Below are positions 47,652 to 56,398 of a DNA stretch of 64,000 nucleotides, in pieces. A program made the translations under genes and the position numbers. Location of the stretch: contig NZ_AEUD01000008.1 of NCBI RefSeq assembly GCF_000192435.1, forward strand, positions 1 through 64,000, read 5' to 3'. The notes beneath the pieces were generated by a model. The model made no database searches. It was given only the letters and a program-made list of their open reading frames with translations, and was not told the DNA's origin. The stretch comes from Gordonia neofelifaecis NRRL B-59395 (lineage in GTDB: Bacteria; Actinomycetota; Actinomycetes; Mycobacteriales; Mycobacteriaceae). Each line of letters opens with the position of its first letter. Position 1 is the first letter of the stretch.

Positions 47652-48857
47652 GTGAGCCGCCCTCCGCGCACCGCTGCACCGGCGACCGATCCGGCGTCTC
47701 TGTGGCGCGGACTCGACGACGACGATCCGGTGGGGCCGATGTGGCGAGCGGCGCAGATCTTCCGGCTCGTCAGCTTCGTCTACGCGCTCGGTTTCGAGGT
47801 CGCCGTGAACGGCGACCTCGAGCGGCCCGCACTCACCTGGATCCTGTTCGCCGTACTCAGCGCGGCGAATGTCTGGTGGACCGTCGGCTACCTCATCGGA
47901 TTCGGCCGCCGATGGTGGTTCGTGCTGATCGAGGTGGTCGTCTCGGCGGCGATGATGCTGTCGACCGAGTTCGTGGCGTCCGCCGACTGGATCGCGGACA
48001 ACCAGACGTGGCCGACCACGCTGTGGATGACGAATGCGGCACTGTCGGCGGCGCTGCTCGGCGGGGCGCGCTGGGGTTTCGCCGCGGCAGCGGCGATCGG
48101 TCTGACGAATTACTACGTCAAGGGCGAGTTCCTGCTCAATTTCGGCCGAAATGCGACCGCCATCCTGCTCGCCGCGGCGTCGATCGCGCTCGGCATGGCC
48201 GCGTCCCGGGCACGCCTGGTCCACGCCAGGCTCGCCGCGGCGATCGAGTTGGCCGCCGCCTCCGCCGAGCGGGACCGGCTCGCCCGCGAGGTCCACGACG
48301 GCGTACTGCAGGTCCTTGCGCTCATCGCCCGGCGCGGACGCGAGATCGGCGGTCCCACAGAGGAACTCGCGACGCTCGCCGCCGAGCAGGAGCGGGTGCT
48401 GCGACAGTTGATCGCGGCCGCGCCACCGCCGATGCCCGATGCGGGGACGCGCATCGACCTCGGTCCAGGCCTCCGCGCGCTGGCCTCCGGCCGAATCAGG
48501 GTGAGCGCTCCCGCGGAACCGGTGATGGTCGACGCCGCCGTGGCGGTGGAGATCCTCGCCGCGGTCGGCAACATCCTCGACAACGTCGAGCGACACGCGG
48601 GCGCCGGCGCCGAGACGTTCGTCCTTCTCGAGGATCTGGACGGGGAGGTGGTGGTCAGCGTGCGCGACGACGGCGTCGGCATCGAGCCCGGCAGACTGTC
48701 GGAAGCCATCGACGAAGGCCGGTTGGGCATCGCGCAGTCGATCATCGGACGCGTCGAGTCGCTCGGCGGTCGCGCGCAACTGGAGTCGGCGCCCGGGGCC
48801 GGGACAGAATGGGAACTCACCGTTCCCTCCGCGAAGAGAGAGGCACCGCCCAGATGA
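47652..48857 (+). CDS. Membrane histidine kinase, NarL-type partner (HisKA_3)
   Basis: Predicted 401 aa. About five hydrophobic segments (residues 35-190), then EVHDGVLQVLALIARRG with the phosphoacceptor His, and the ATPase domain with NILDNVERHA, VRDDGVGIEPG and AQLESAPGAGTEWELTV. It starts at GTG 47652, 4 bases after the crotonase stop, and overlaps the regulator gene as ATGA. It is a DesK/NarX-like sensor; signal unknown. Confidence 0.85.
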   Translation: MSRPPRTAAPATDPASLWRGLDDDDPVGPMWRAAQIFRLVSFVYALGFEVAVNGDLERPALTWILFAVLSAANVWWTVGYLIGFGRRWWFVLIEVVVSAAMMLSTEFVASADWIADNQTWPTTLWMTNAALSAALLGGARWGFAAAAAIGLTNYYVKGEFLLNFGRNATAILLAAASIALGMAASRARLVHARLAAAIELAAASAERDRLAREVHDGVLQVLALIARRGREIGGPTEELATLAAEQERVLRQLIAAAPPPMPDAGTRIDLGPGLRALASGRIRVSAPAEPVMVDAAVAVEILAAVGNILDNVERHAGAGAETFVLLEDLDGEVVVSVRDDGVGIEPGRLSEAIDEGRLGIAQSIIGRVESLGGRAQLESAPGAGTEWELTVPSAKREAPPR

Positions 48858-49513
48858 CCGATGCTCCGCTCCGCGTGATGGTCGTGGACGACCACCCGAT
48901 GTGGCGCGAAGGCGTCGCCCGCGACCTGACCGAAGAGGGCTTCGACGTCGTCGCCACCGCGGACGGCTGCGTCAGCGCAGCAGCACGCGCCGCCGCCGTC
49001 CGACCCGACGTGGTGCTCATGGACATGCAGATGCCCGACGGCTCCGGCGCGGTGGCGACGGCCGCGGTGCTCGACGCTCATCCCTGCGCGCACGTGCTGG
49101 TGCTGTCCGCATCGGACGAACGCGACGACGTCCTCGAAGCCATCAAAGCCGGGGCCACCGGTTACCTGGTGAAGAGCGCGCAGCGGTCCGAGCTGGTCGC
49201 CGCGGTCCGCGCGACCGGCGACGGTCAAGCCGTGTTCACGCCGGGCCTCGCCGGCCTGGTGCTCGGCGAGTACCGCCGCATCGCCCGGTCGCCCGGGGAG
49301 GCGGACGCCGCAGTTCCGACGCTGACTCAGCGCGAGACGGAGGTCCTCCGGCACGTCGCGAAGGGGCTGTCGTCGCGCCAGATCGCCACCCGGCTCGAAA
49401 TCAGCCCGCGGACGGTCGAGAACCATGTGGGTGCCGCACTCCGCAAGCTGCAGCTGGGTAATCGGGTGGAGCTGACGAGGTATGCGATCGAGCACGGGCT
49501 CGACGACGAGTAG
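48854..49513 (+). CDS. NarL/LuxR-type response regulator
   Basis: Predicted 219 aa. Receiver domain with DDHPMWREGV, Asp in VVLMDMQMPDGSG, Lys in YLVKSA; LuxR helix-turn-helix with LTQRETEVLRHVAKGLSSRQ and ISPRTVENHVGAALRKL. The ATG at 48854 overlaps the kinase stop (ATGA). A clear cognate pair. Confidence 0.92.
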   Translation: MTDAPLRVMVVDDHPMWREGVARDLTEEGFDVVATADGCVSAAARAAAVRPDVVLMDMQMPDGSGAVATAAVLDAHPCAHVLVLSASDERDDVLEAIKAGATGYLVKSAQRSELVAAVRATGDGQAVFTPGLAGLVLGEYRRIARSPGEADAAVPTLTQRETEVLRHVAKGLSSRQIATRLEISPRTVENHVGAALRKLQLGNRVELTRYAIEHGLDDE

Positions 49514-49603
49514 CCGCGGCACGACACCGCACGCGCAAGTCCCCAGTCCGTCTGCGTAGTTCTGCGCATGTCCGGTCGCCGCATTCCCGCGAGGCTGGAA
49601 GGC

Positions 49604-51636
49604 ATGACGAACAACAACGATCCAGCCCTCGAGGCGACTCGTCTCGGCGACGAGCTGTCCACCATCACGAGCCGGCTGTCAACGGTCTCCGCCGACCTGG
49701 CGGCCCTCGCCGGAAATCTGGAGCGCACTGCGACCGTGCCCGCCTCCGCGACGACTCCCGTCGCGGAGGCGCCCGTCGCGACAGTTCCCGTCGCGACAGC
49801 TCCGGTCGCGGAGGACCCGGTCATGCCACCACCGGCCTTCTCGAGCCCGCCGCCGCCCCAGCCACCCCAGCCGTTCCCGCCGATCACGCCGTTCCCGCCC
49901 TCCGCGCCGTTCGGGCCGCCCCAGCCCCAGCTCCAGTACGTGACGCCCCATCTCGGTGCGGCTCCCTTCGCGGGCCCCCGGCCGGGCCCGTTCCCCGGGC
50001 CGACGGTCGTACCCGGATATCCCGCCGCACCGCCGAAACGATCCGTCGCCGAGAGGTTGAGCGACGCCGCCGAGCGCGGGCTCATCGGTCGCGTTCTCGC
50101 CGCGGTCGGTGTCGGGATCACGCTGACCGGAATCGTGCTGCTGCTGGTCCTCGCCGCGCAGGCGGGACTGCTTCGGCCTGAGCTCCGGGGGGCGGCGGGG
50201 CGGTCCTCGCCGCCGGGCTCGTCGCGATCGGATGGCGGATCGGCCGCCGACCGGAGAAGCGATCGGGCGCGGTCGCACTTGTCGCCACGGGTGTCGCCGC
50301 AGCTCTCTTCGACGTCTTGGCGTCCGCGTCGATCTACCACTGGCTGCCGCAGGTCGCGGCGCTGGTGGTGGGCGCAGCGGTCGGCGCGAGCGAGCTGTGG
50401 GTCGCGCACCGATGGAACAGTCAGACTCTGGGACTGATGGTGTCGGTGCCGCTGCTCGTCTTCGCGCCGGTGGTGACGGGCGGGGTCAACGAGATGCTCG
50501 TCTGCTTCATGCTCGCGTACGCGGCCTCCACCGTGTGGTTGCAGATCGGCCGCGACTGGACCGCACTGTTCGTCGTCAACACCGTCGCCGCGACGGCGCC
50601 TCAGCTCGGCCTGCCCTTCACTGCCGATCACTCGCAGGCGTGGTTCGTCGCGGTCGTGGGGCTGGTCGGACTCGCCTTGGCTCTCGTCTCCGCGATCCTG
50701 CTGGCGCCGTCGAGCAGTCGCGCCGTGATCGTCGGCCTCATCGCGGTCGTCGCCGCGCTCCCGCTGCCGCTCATCGGCGCGACCGGGATGGCCGAACGGC
50801 CGACCGCCGTCGCCGTCGTCGGTCTCGGCGCCGCGATCTTCGCGTTCGCGGCGGTGGGGGTCCGCGGAGTCGCCGCCGTGCCGGTGTCCTGCCGCATCGT
50901 CTGGATCGCGGCCGGCGCCGTGCTGTTGTCTCTGGCAGTGGGCATCGCCTTGGACGGGTCGGCCGTGTCGCTCGGGTTCCTGGCCGCGGCGGTCGTGCTG
51001 ACCGTGGCCGTGCGCTGGGCCGACGATCTCGCCGACGCCGTTCGCATCATCGCCACCGTCTTCGCAGCGCTGGGACTGACCGCACTGCTCGGAATCGGCG
51101 GCGGCGCACACCTGACCGTCCCCGGGCTGTTGAGCACGGGCGAGCAGGCGACCCTGATGGTCGGCGCAGTTCTCGGCCTCGCCGCCACGACAGTCCTGGC
51201 GGGCGAATGGGCCGGCCGGCCGGCTGTCGACTCGCAGCGTGTCTGGCTGGCCTCGGGCCTGATCGATCTGTGGCTGATCACCGAGTTGTGCATCAGTGTC
51301 GGCGATCTCGTCACCGGCGGCACCGACGCGGGCTTCCGCGGCGGCCACCTGGCCGCGACGCTCATCTGGTTCGGTTGCGCCGCCGCCGCACTGATGCGGG
51401 CGCGGACGTTGCGGGGACAGAGACGAGCCCTGGTCCTCGGCACCGGGCTGTCAGTGATCGCGGCGGCGATCGCCAAGCTCTTCCTCTTCGACCTCGCCAC
51501 CCTCGACGGTGTGTTCCGAGTGGTCGCGTTCATCGTCGCAGGTCTGGTGCTGCTGTCCCTCGGCGTGGCTTACGCGCAACGTCTCGTCTCGGACGACGGC
51601 GCCGACGACGCGACACCGCTGGGCCCGGTGCACTGA
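49604..51636 (+). pseudogene. DUF2339-like multi-pass membrane protein, single-base frameshift
   Basis: The first part (49604-50190) codes for a short coiled coil, a Val/Ala/Pro linker, a Pro-rich stretch (FSSPPPPQPPQPFPPITPFP) and the first TM (IGRVLAAVGVGITLTGIVLL). The reading then moves to another frame which codes for at least ten more TM segments to 51636. The shift lies in a G6 run at 50187-50192; one extra G would join the two into one protein of 677 aa (LRGGGGAVLAAGLVA at the join). Both parts agree with one DUF2339-family protein. It may be a real mutation, a phase-variable tract or a sequencing error. ATG 49604 is chosen. Confidence 0.75.
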
Positions 51637-51749
51637 TACCTCCGCCCCACCCGACCCGAAGGGCGGTCCTGGCCAACGCCCGACCGCAGTCGCCGGGCGC
51701 AGGTAACCTCGCCCGAGGACCATCACCTCCCCCACCGAATCGGAGAATC

Positions 51750-52061
51750 ATGTACCGCCTCAGCGTCCTCTACAGCCAGCCGACCGATCCGCAGGCGTTC
51801 GACGAGTACTACACCGGAACGCACATGCCTCTCGCGGCGAAACTGCCCGGGATCCGGAGCGCTGCGGTCTCGAAGGGTGACACCCTGGACGGCAGCACGC
51901 CCGACATCTACCAGGTGGCCGAGCTGTACTTCGACTCCAAGCAGGATCTGATGGCCGCCCTCGGATCCGAGGAAGGTCGTGCACTCACCGCCGACCTCCC
52001 GAACTTCGTGACCGGCGACGTCTCGATGGTGTTCACCGAAGTCACCGAGTTCCCGCTGTAG
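51750..52061 (+). CDS. EthD-family small protein
   Basis: Predicted 103 aa, EthD ferredoxin-like fold: LYSQPTDPQAFDEYYTGTHMPLA, IRSAAVSKG, YQVAELYFDSKQDLMAAL and FVTGDVSMVFTE. EthD-like proteins assist monooxygenases or act as small dehydratases. No oxygenase lies next to it. GGAGA is 5-9 nt before the ATG. Confidence 0.85.
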   Translation: MYRLSVLYSQPTDPQAFDEYYTGTHMPLAAKLPGIRSAAVSKGDTLDGSTPDIYQVAELYFDSKQDLMAALGSEEGRALTADLPNFVTGDVSMVFTEVTEFPL

Positions 52062-52077
52062 AAGTCCTCTGCAGAAT

Positions 52078-52122
52078 CTTTGGGTCATGAACCGGCGCAC
52101 GACGCCGGTTCATGACCCAAAG
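52078..52122. terminator. Long perfect hairpin left of the AbiEi/DUF559 gene
   Basis: A perfect 20-bp stem begins CTTTGGGTCATGAACCGGCG (52078-52097), loop CACGA, and is followed by TTTTC. It lies 16 bp after the EthD stop. It could terminate the EthD gene and is related in sequence to the hairpin at 53100. Confidence 0.8.
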
Positions 52123-52166
52123 TTTTCAGCTGGAACCGCTTCGGGGTGCCGCTGCGTCTAATTCAT

Positions 52167-53095
52167 ATGGGGGACAACCAGCAACGGCAGGGCGACTGGA
52201 CCGAGCGCCCGGAGATCGTAGCGGCGCATCATCTGGCATCGCACGACGGCGTGATCACCATCGAGGAGGCACTGGCCTGCGGTTTCACTCGCGATCAGAT
52301 CCGGCGGCGGATCGACCGCGGACTCTGGGTCCGGCTGGCACGCGGAGTCTTCCTCTCGCTCGAGCATCCGCTGGGCGACGCCGCACGCATCCGCGCCACC
52401 GCGGCGGCGCACTCCGCGGTCATCGACCGTACGTCGGCGGCCTGGTGGCACGGGCTGCTTCACGAGGCTCCCGGGCAAGTGACCGCGTCGCTGCCGCGGA
52501 CCACCCGAGCAGGCAGCGGCTGCACTGTGGACGCCGACCTCAAAAGGCGGACCTTTCCGAGCGAAGACGTCACCCGCCTGCGCGGGATCCCCGTCACCGG
52601 TACCGCGCTGTCGATCCTGGCACCGCCGCGACCCTCGACGACGGGCTCCCCTTTCTCGACCGAATGCTCCAGAAGAACGTGGTGAGCGTCCACGAACTCA
52701 CCTCGTGCCTGGATCGAAACCGGGGCATGCACGGGCTGGGCAAGGCGCGCGAGCTCCTCGCGATCACCGCCGACGGCTCGGAGTCGTTTGCCGAACGACT
52801 GTTCGTCCGTTTGCTGCGCCGCGAGAAGATCACCGGATGGCGCCGACAGGTCTCGCTCTGCGGGTTCCGGCTCGACTTCGGATGGCCGGCCGAACGGATC
52901 GGCGTCGAGATCCACGGCCACGCCTTTCACCGACATCAGGATCGCTTCGACCGTGACCTCGTGAAGGCGAACGCCATCGCGGGAATCGGCTGGCTCCCAC
53001 TCGCCTACTCGTGCCGGCGTCTCAATCGGGACCCCGAGTCGTGCATCCGGGAACTGACCGACGCGCTCGCCTCGCGCCGCGCCGACCTGTGCTGA
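52167..53095 (+). pseudogene. AbiEi-type antitoxin domain + DUF559 (Vsr-like) protein, frameshifted
   Basis: The first frame (52167-52620) codes for a winged-helix AbiEi N-terminal domain (HHLASHDGVITIEEALACGF, RRRIDRGLWVRLARGVFLS) and central AWWHGLLHEAP...GIPVTGTALSIL. It then continues in another frame with AATLDDGLPFLDRML...SESFAERLFVRLLRREKI and the DUF559 nuclease fold (RQVSLCGFRLDFGWPAERIGVEIHGHAFHRHQDRFDRDLVKANAI). One missing base near 52620 (CTGG-CACC, which would restore L-D-T-A-A-T-L-D-D) separates them. No AbiEii partner is adjacent. These solo AbiEi/DUF559 genes are frequent in actinobacteria; function is unknown. Confidence 0.75.
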
Positions 53096-53099
53096 CCCG

Positions 53100-53152
53100 A
53101 AAACTATGGGTTACAGACCGGCGTGGAGAGCCGGTCCGTAACCCATAGTTTT
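53100..53152. terminator. Long hairpin right of the AbiEi/DUF559 gene
   Basis: Arms 53100-53121 and 53131-53152 pair at 21 of 22 positions. The arm begins AAAACTATGGGTTACAGACC and the right arm ends in TTTTT. It lies 4 bp after the stop and 53 bp from the lon stop on the other strand, so it can serve both. Confidence 0.8.
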
Positions 53153-53205
53153 TGCCGAGACGCTAGGTCCCGAAGGAACCGAGGTCGGTTGGACCGATGA
53201 GCCGA

Positions 53206-55548
53206 TCAGGCCGCGGCGGAGTCCGCCCGGACCGGCTCCAGCGCCTGCGCGACGATCTCCGCGACGTCCGTCATCGGCTTCACCTCGAGGACGTCGAGGA
53301 CCTCCGCCGGGACGTCGTCGAGATCGGCCTCATTGCGCTGCGGGACGAAGACCGTCCGCAGTCCGTTCCGCTGCGCGGCGAGCAGCTTCTGCTTCACCCC
53401 GCCGATCGGCAGCACCCGGCCGTTGAGCGTGACCTCGCCGGTCATGCCGACGTCGCTGCGGACCCGACGACCGGTCAACATCGAGACGAGCGCCGTGACC
53501 ATGGTGACGCCCGCCGACGGTCCGTCCTTCGGGACGGCGCCGGCCGGGAAGTGAATGTGCACGGTGCCGTTGAGCGCCGCCGGATCGATGCCGAAGTCGG
53601 CCGCGTGCGCCTGAACGTAGCTCAGCGCGATCTGCGCGGACTCCTTCATCACGTCGCCGAGCTGACCCGTCAGCTTCAGCTGCGGACCGGCCGCGCCGTC
53701 CTTCTTCTCGGACGTCCCCGCCGCCTTGAGCGCCTCGATGAACAGCACGTCGCCGCCCATGCCGGTCACGGCCAGGCCCGTCGCGACGCCGGGCACCTCG
53801 GTGCGCTCAGCTGTCTCCGGGGTGAACCGCGGTCGGCCGAGGTAGTCGACGAGCGACTCCGCGTCGACGGTGATCAGTTCGCCATCGGCCTTGACCGCGA
53901 CCTTGCGCGCCACCCTGGCGAGCATCCGCTCGAACTGCCGCACGCCCGGCTCCCGGGTGTAGTTCGCGGCGATCTCGCGGAGTGCGTCCTCGGTGATCGT
54001 CACTTCGTCGGCGGTCAGCGCGGCGCGCTCCAGTTGCCTGGGCACCAGGTAGTCCCGCGCGATCGCGACCTTGTCGTCCTCGGTGTAGCCGTCGATGGTG
54101 ACCAGCTCCATGCGGTCCAGGAGCGCCGACGGGATGTTCTCCACGACGTTCGCGGTCGCCAGGAAGACCACGTCGGACAGATCAAGGTCGAGGTCGAGGT
54201 AGTGATCGCGGAACGTGTGGTTCTGCGCGGGGTCGAGGACTTCGAGCAGGGCCGCCGCAGGGTCGCCGCGGTAGTCGGAGCCGACCTTGTCGATCTCGTC
54301 GAGCAGCACCACCGGGTTCATCGACCCGGCCTCGCCGATCGCCCGGACGATCCGACCGGGCAGCGCGCCGACATAGGTGCGCCGGTGGCCGCGGATCTCC
54401 GCTTCGTCCCGGACACCGCCGAGCGCGACCCGGACGAACTTGCGCCCGAGCGCCCGTGCGACGGATTCGCCCAGCGACGTCTTGCCGACTCCCGGCGGCC
54501 CCGCGAGCACCATCACCGCACCGGAGCCACGCCCGCCGACCACCGACAGTCCGCGCTCGGCACGACGGGAGCGCACCGCGAGGTACTCGACGATCCGGTC
54601 CTTCACGTCCTCCAGCCCGTGGTGATCGGCATCGAGGATCTCCCGAGCGCCGACCAGGTCGGTGGAGTCGTCGGTCGTGACCGACCACGGCAGGTCGAGG
54701 ACCGTGTCGAGCCACGTCCGGATCCAGCCGGCCTCGGGGCTCTGATCGGTCCCGCGCTCCAGCTTGCCGACCTCGCGCAATGCCGCCTCCCGGACCTTGT
54801 CCGGCAGGTCGGCCGCCTCGACGCGGCCGCGGTAGTCGTCGGCGCCGTCCGGCTCGCCCTCGCCGAGCTCCTTGCGAATGGCGTTGAGCTGCTGACGCAG
54901 CAGGAACTCCTTCTGCGTCTTCTCCATGCCCTCGCGGACGTCGGACGCGATCTTGTCGCTGACCTCGGTCTCGGCCAGGTGCTCGCCCGTCCAGGCGATC
55001 AGCAGACGCAGACGCTCGTCGACGTCCTCGGTCTCCAGCAGCTGCCGCTTCTGTTCCTCGCCGATCCACGACGAGTAGCCCGACGTGTCCGCGAGAGCGG
55101 ACGGATCGGTGAGCCGGTTGACGGCATCGATGACCTGCCACGCCTCACGGCGCTGCAGCATCGCCAGGACCACCTTCCGGTACTCGGCGGCCAGCTCACG
55201 AGTGGTCTCGGTGGGTGCCGGCTCGTCGACGAGCTCGACCTCGACCCACAGCGCCGCACCGGGTCCAGTGGTTCCGGAACCGATGTGCGCACGCTGTTCG
55301 CCGCGCACCACCGCGACGTAGCCGTCACGGCCCTGCATGCGTCCCACCTGCACGATCGACGCGATCACGCCGTGCGTCGGGTACCTGTCGTCGAGGCGCG
55401 GCGCGATCAGGATCTTGCCGTCCTCACTCGCCCGCGCCGTGTCGACCGCGGCCTGCGCGGCGTCGTCGAGCGGGATGGGCACCACCATGCCGGGCAGCAC
55501 GACGAGGTCCGGAACGAACAGCACGGGGACGGAAATGTTCTCAGACAT
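53206..55548 (-). CDS. lon: ATP-dependent protease Lon
   Basis: Predicted 780 aa. LonN domain, coiled region, AAA module with Walker A GPPGVGKTS and Walker B VVLLDEIDKVG, and the protease domain with Ser in PKDGPSAG and Lys in GGVKQKLLAA. The ATG at 55548 has TTTGGAGGTG upstream. The HAIR-like site 13-33 nt upstream suggests HspR control, as described for lon in Streptomyces. Confidence 0.95.
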   Translation of the reverse strand: MSENISVPVLFVPDLVVLPGMVVPIPLDDAAQAAVDTARASEDGKILIAPRLDDRYPTHGVIASIVQVGRMQGRDGYVAVVRGEQRAHIGSGTTGPGAALWVEVELVDEPAPTETTRELAAEYRKVVLAMLQRREAWQVIDAVNRLTDPSALADTSGYSSWIGEEQKRQLLETEDVDERLRLLIAWTGEHLAETEVSDKIASDVREGMEKTQKEFLLRQQLNAIRKELGEGEPDGADDYRGRVEAADLPDKVREAALREVGKLERGTDQSPEAGWIRTWLDTVLDLPWSVTTDDSTDLVGAREILDADHHGLEDVKDRIVEYLAVRSRRAERGLSVVGGRGSGAVMVLAGPPGVGKTSLGESVARALGRKFVRVALGGVRDEAEIRGHRRTYVGALPGRIVRAIGEAGSMNPVVLLDEIDKVGSDYRGDPAAALLEVLDPAQNHTFRDHYLDLDLDLSDVVFLATANVVENIPSALLDRMELVTIDGYTEDDKVAIARDYLVPRQLERAALTADEVTITEDALREIAANYTREPGVRQFERMLARVARKVAVKADGELITVDAESLVDYLGRPRFTPETAERTEVPGVATGLAVTGMGGDVLFIEALKAAGTSEKKDGAAGPQLKLTGQLGDVMKESAQIALSYVQAHAADFGIDPAALNGTVHIHFPAGAVPKDGPSAGVTMVTALVSMLTGRRVRSDVGMTGEVTLNGRVLPIGGVKQKLLAAQRNGLRTVFVPQRNEADLDDVPAEVLDVLEVKPMTDVAEIVAQALEPVRADSAAA

Positions 55549-55560
55549 GACACCTCCAAA

Positions 55561-55581
55561 GTTCAGTCTGCTCGACTCAAC
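55561..55581. promoter_or_regulatory. HAIR-like operator before lon
   Basis: On the minus strand GTTGAGT - 7 bases - ACTGAAC fits 11 of 14 HAIR positions, with the 7-base spacer kept. It is 13 nt upstream of the lon ATG. Confidence 0.7.
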
Positions 55582-55647
55582 CAGGGGTGCCTTGCGTTTG
55601 TTCCGCCGCTGTGTTCGCCCTCGGCGATCAGGCCGTGCAGTGCGGAA

Positions 55648-56250
55648 TCAGACCCACGCGAAGCCGTCTGGGTCGACGAACTCCCCGCCGTCGGATCCGA
55701 CCACCAGCCGATGAGAGCCACTGCCCTCGGGCGGCACACCGGCGTCCTTCGCCGCGGCCTTCCTTCCGTAAAGGGCCAGCGTCACAGCGCCCGTACCCGC
55801 CTCGAACTCCACGTACTTGCGGCCGAAGCTCTTCGCCACCGGAAGACCGCGGTCGGAGTAGAACCCCTTGCTCTCCACGATGTCATCGGTCCCGATCAGC
55901 AGGACGAGCGAGTCGACGACGCGCAACGGTGCGCCGGTCACCTTCTTCGACGACGCCGCGATCTTCCAGAGGGTGCCGTCCGGCGCTTCGAGCACGCCGC
56001 CGTAACCCCAGAACGACTTCTTGGCGGGCTTCACCGCGCGGGCGCCCGCGGCGATCGCGGGGTCGAAGAACGAGTCGACCACCGCAGGATCGGCGACGAC
56101 CAGCGAGATCACGAAGCCCCGAAACCCGGAGGTGGCTTCGTCCGACTGCTCGAACCGGAGGCGGTCGGTGAGACCGAAGGCCTTGTCGTAGAAGGACTTC
56201 GCCGCATCGACGTCGGCGACCTGCAGGGTGAGGGTGTTGATGTTCGTCAT
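55648..56250 (-). CDS. VOC-family (glyoxalase/bleomycin-resistance fold) protein, two modules
   Basis: Predicted 200 aa with two beta-alpha-beta-beta-beta modules: INTLTLQVADVDAAKSFYDK...WGYGGVLEAPDGTLWKIA and VDSLVLLIGTDDIVESKGFYSD...HRLVVGSDGGEFVDPDGFAW. Substrate unknown. The ATG at 56250 is chosen; the longer frame to 56328 is not VOC-like. Confidence 0.8.
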   Translation of the reverse strand: MTNINTLTLQVADVDAAKSFYDKAFGLTDRLRFEQSDEATSGFRGFVISLVVADPAVVDSFFDPAIAAGARAVKPAKKSFWGYGGVLEAPDGTLWKIAASSKKVTGAPLRVVDSLVLLIGTDDIVESKGFYSDRGLPVAKSFGRKYVEFEAGTGAVTLALYGRKAAAKDAGVPPEGSGSHRLVVGSDGGEFVDPDGFAWV

Positions 56251-56398
56251 ACGACTGACGTTACGAGCGCACCACCGGAAGTGCTTCTCGAAAACTGCTT
56301 GATGCGATGGGTGGTCCCGAAACGACACGGAGCGAGCCGAGATCCGTTGTCGATCAACGGGTTTCGACTCGATCCGGGTCCGTTCGAGGCGACTCCGA

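Noticed and set aside
46665-48779. 704-aa minus-strand frame across the HNH, crotonase and kinase genes
   Set aside because: It runs through three plus-strand genes with good motifs and shows none of its own.
49327-51348. 673-aa minus-strand frame opposite the DUF2339-like gene
   Set aside because: Composition is Asp/Arg/Gln shadow; the plus strand codes for consistent TM segments in two adjoining frames.
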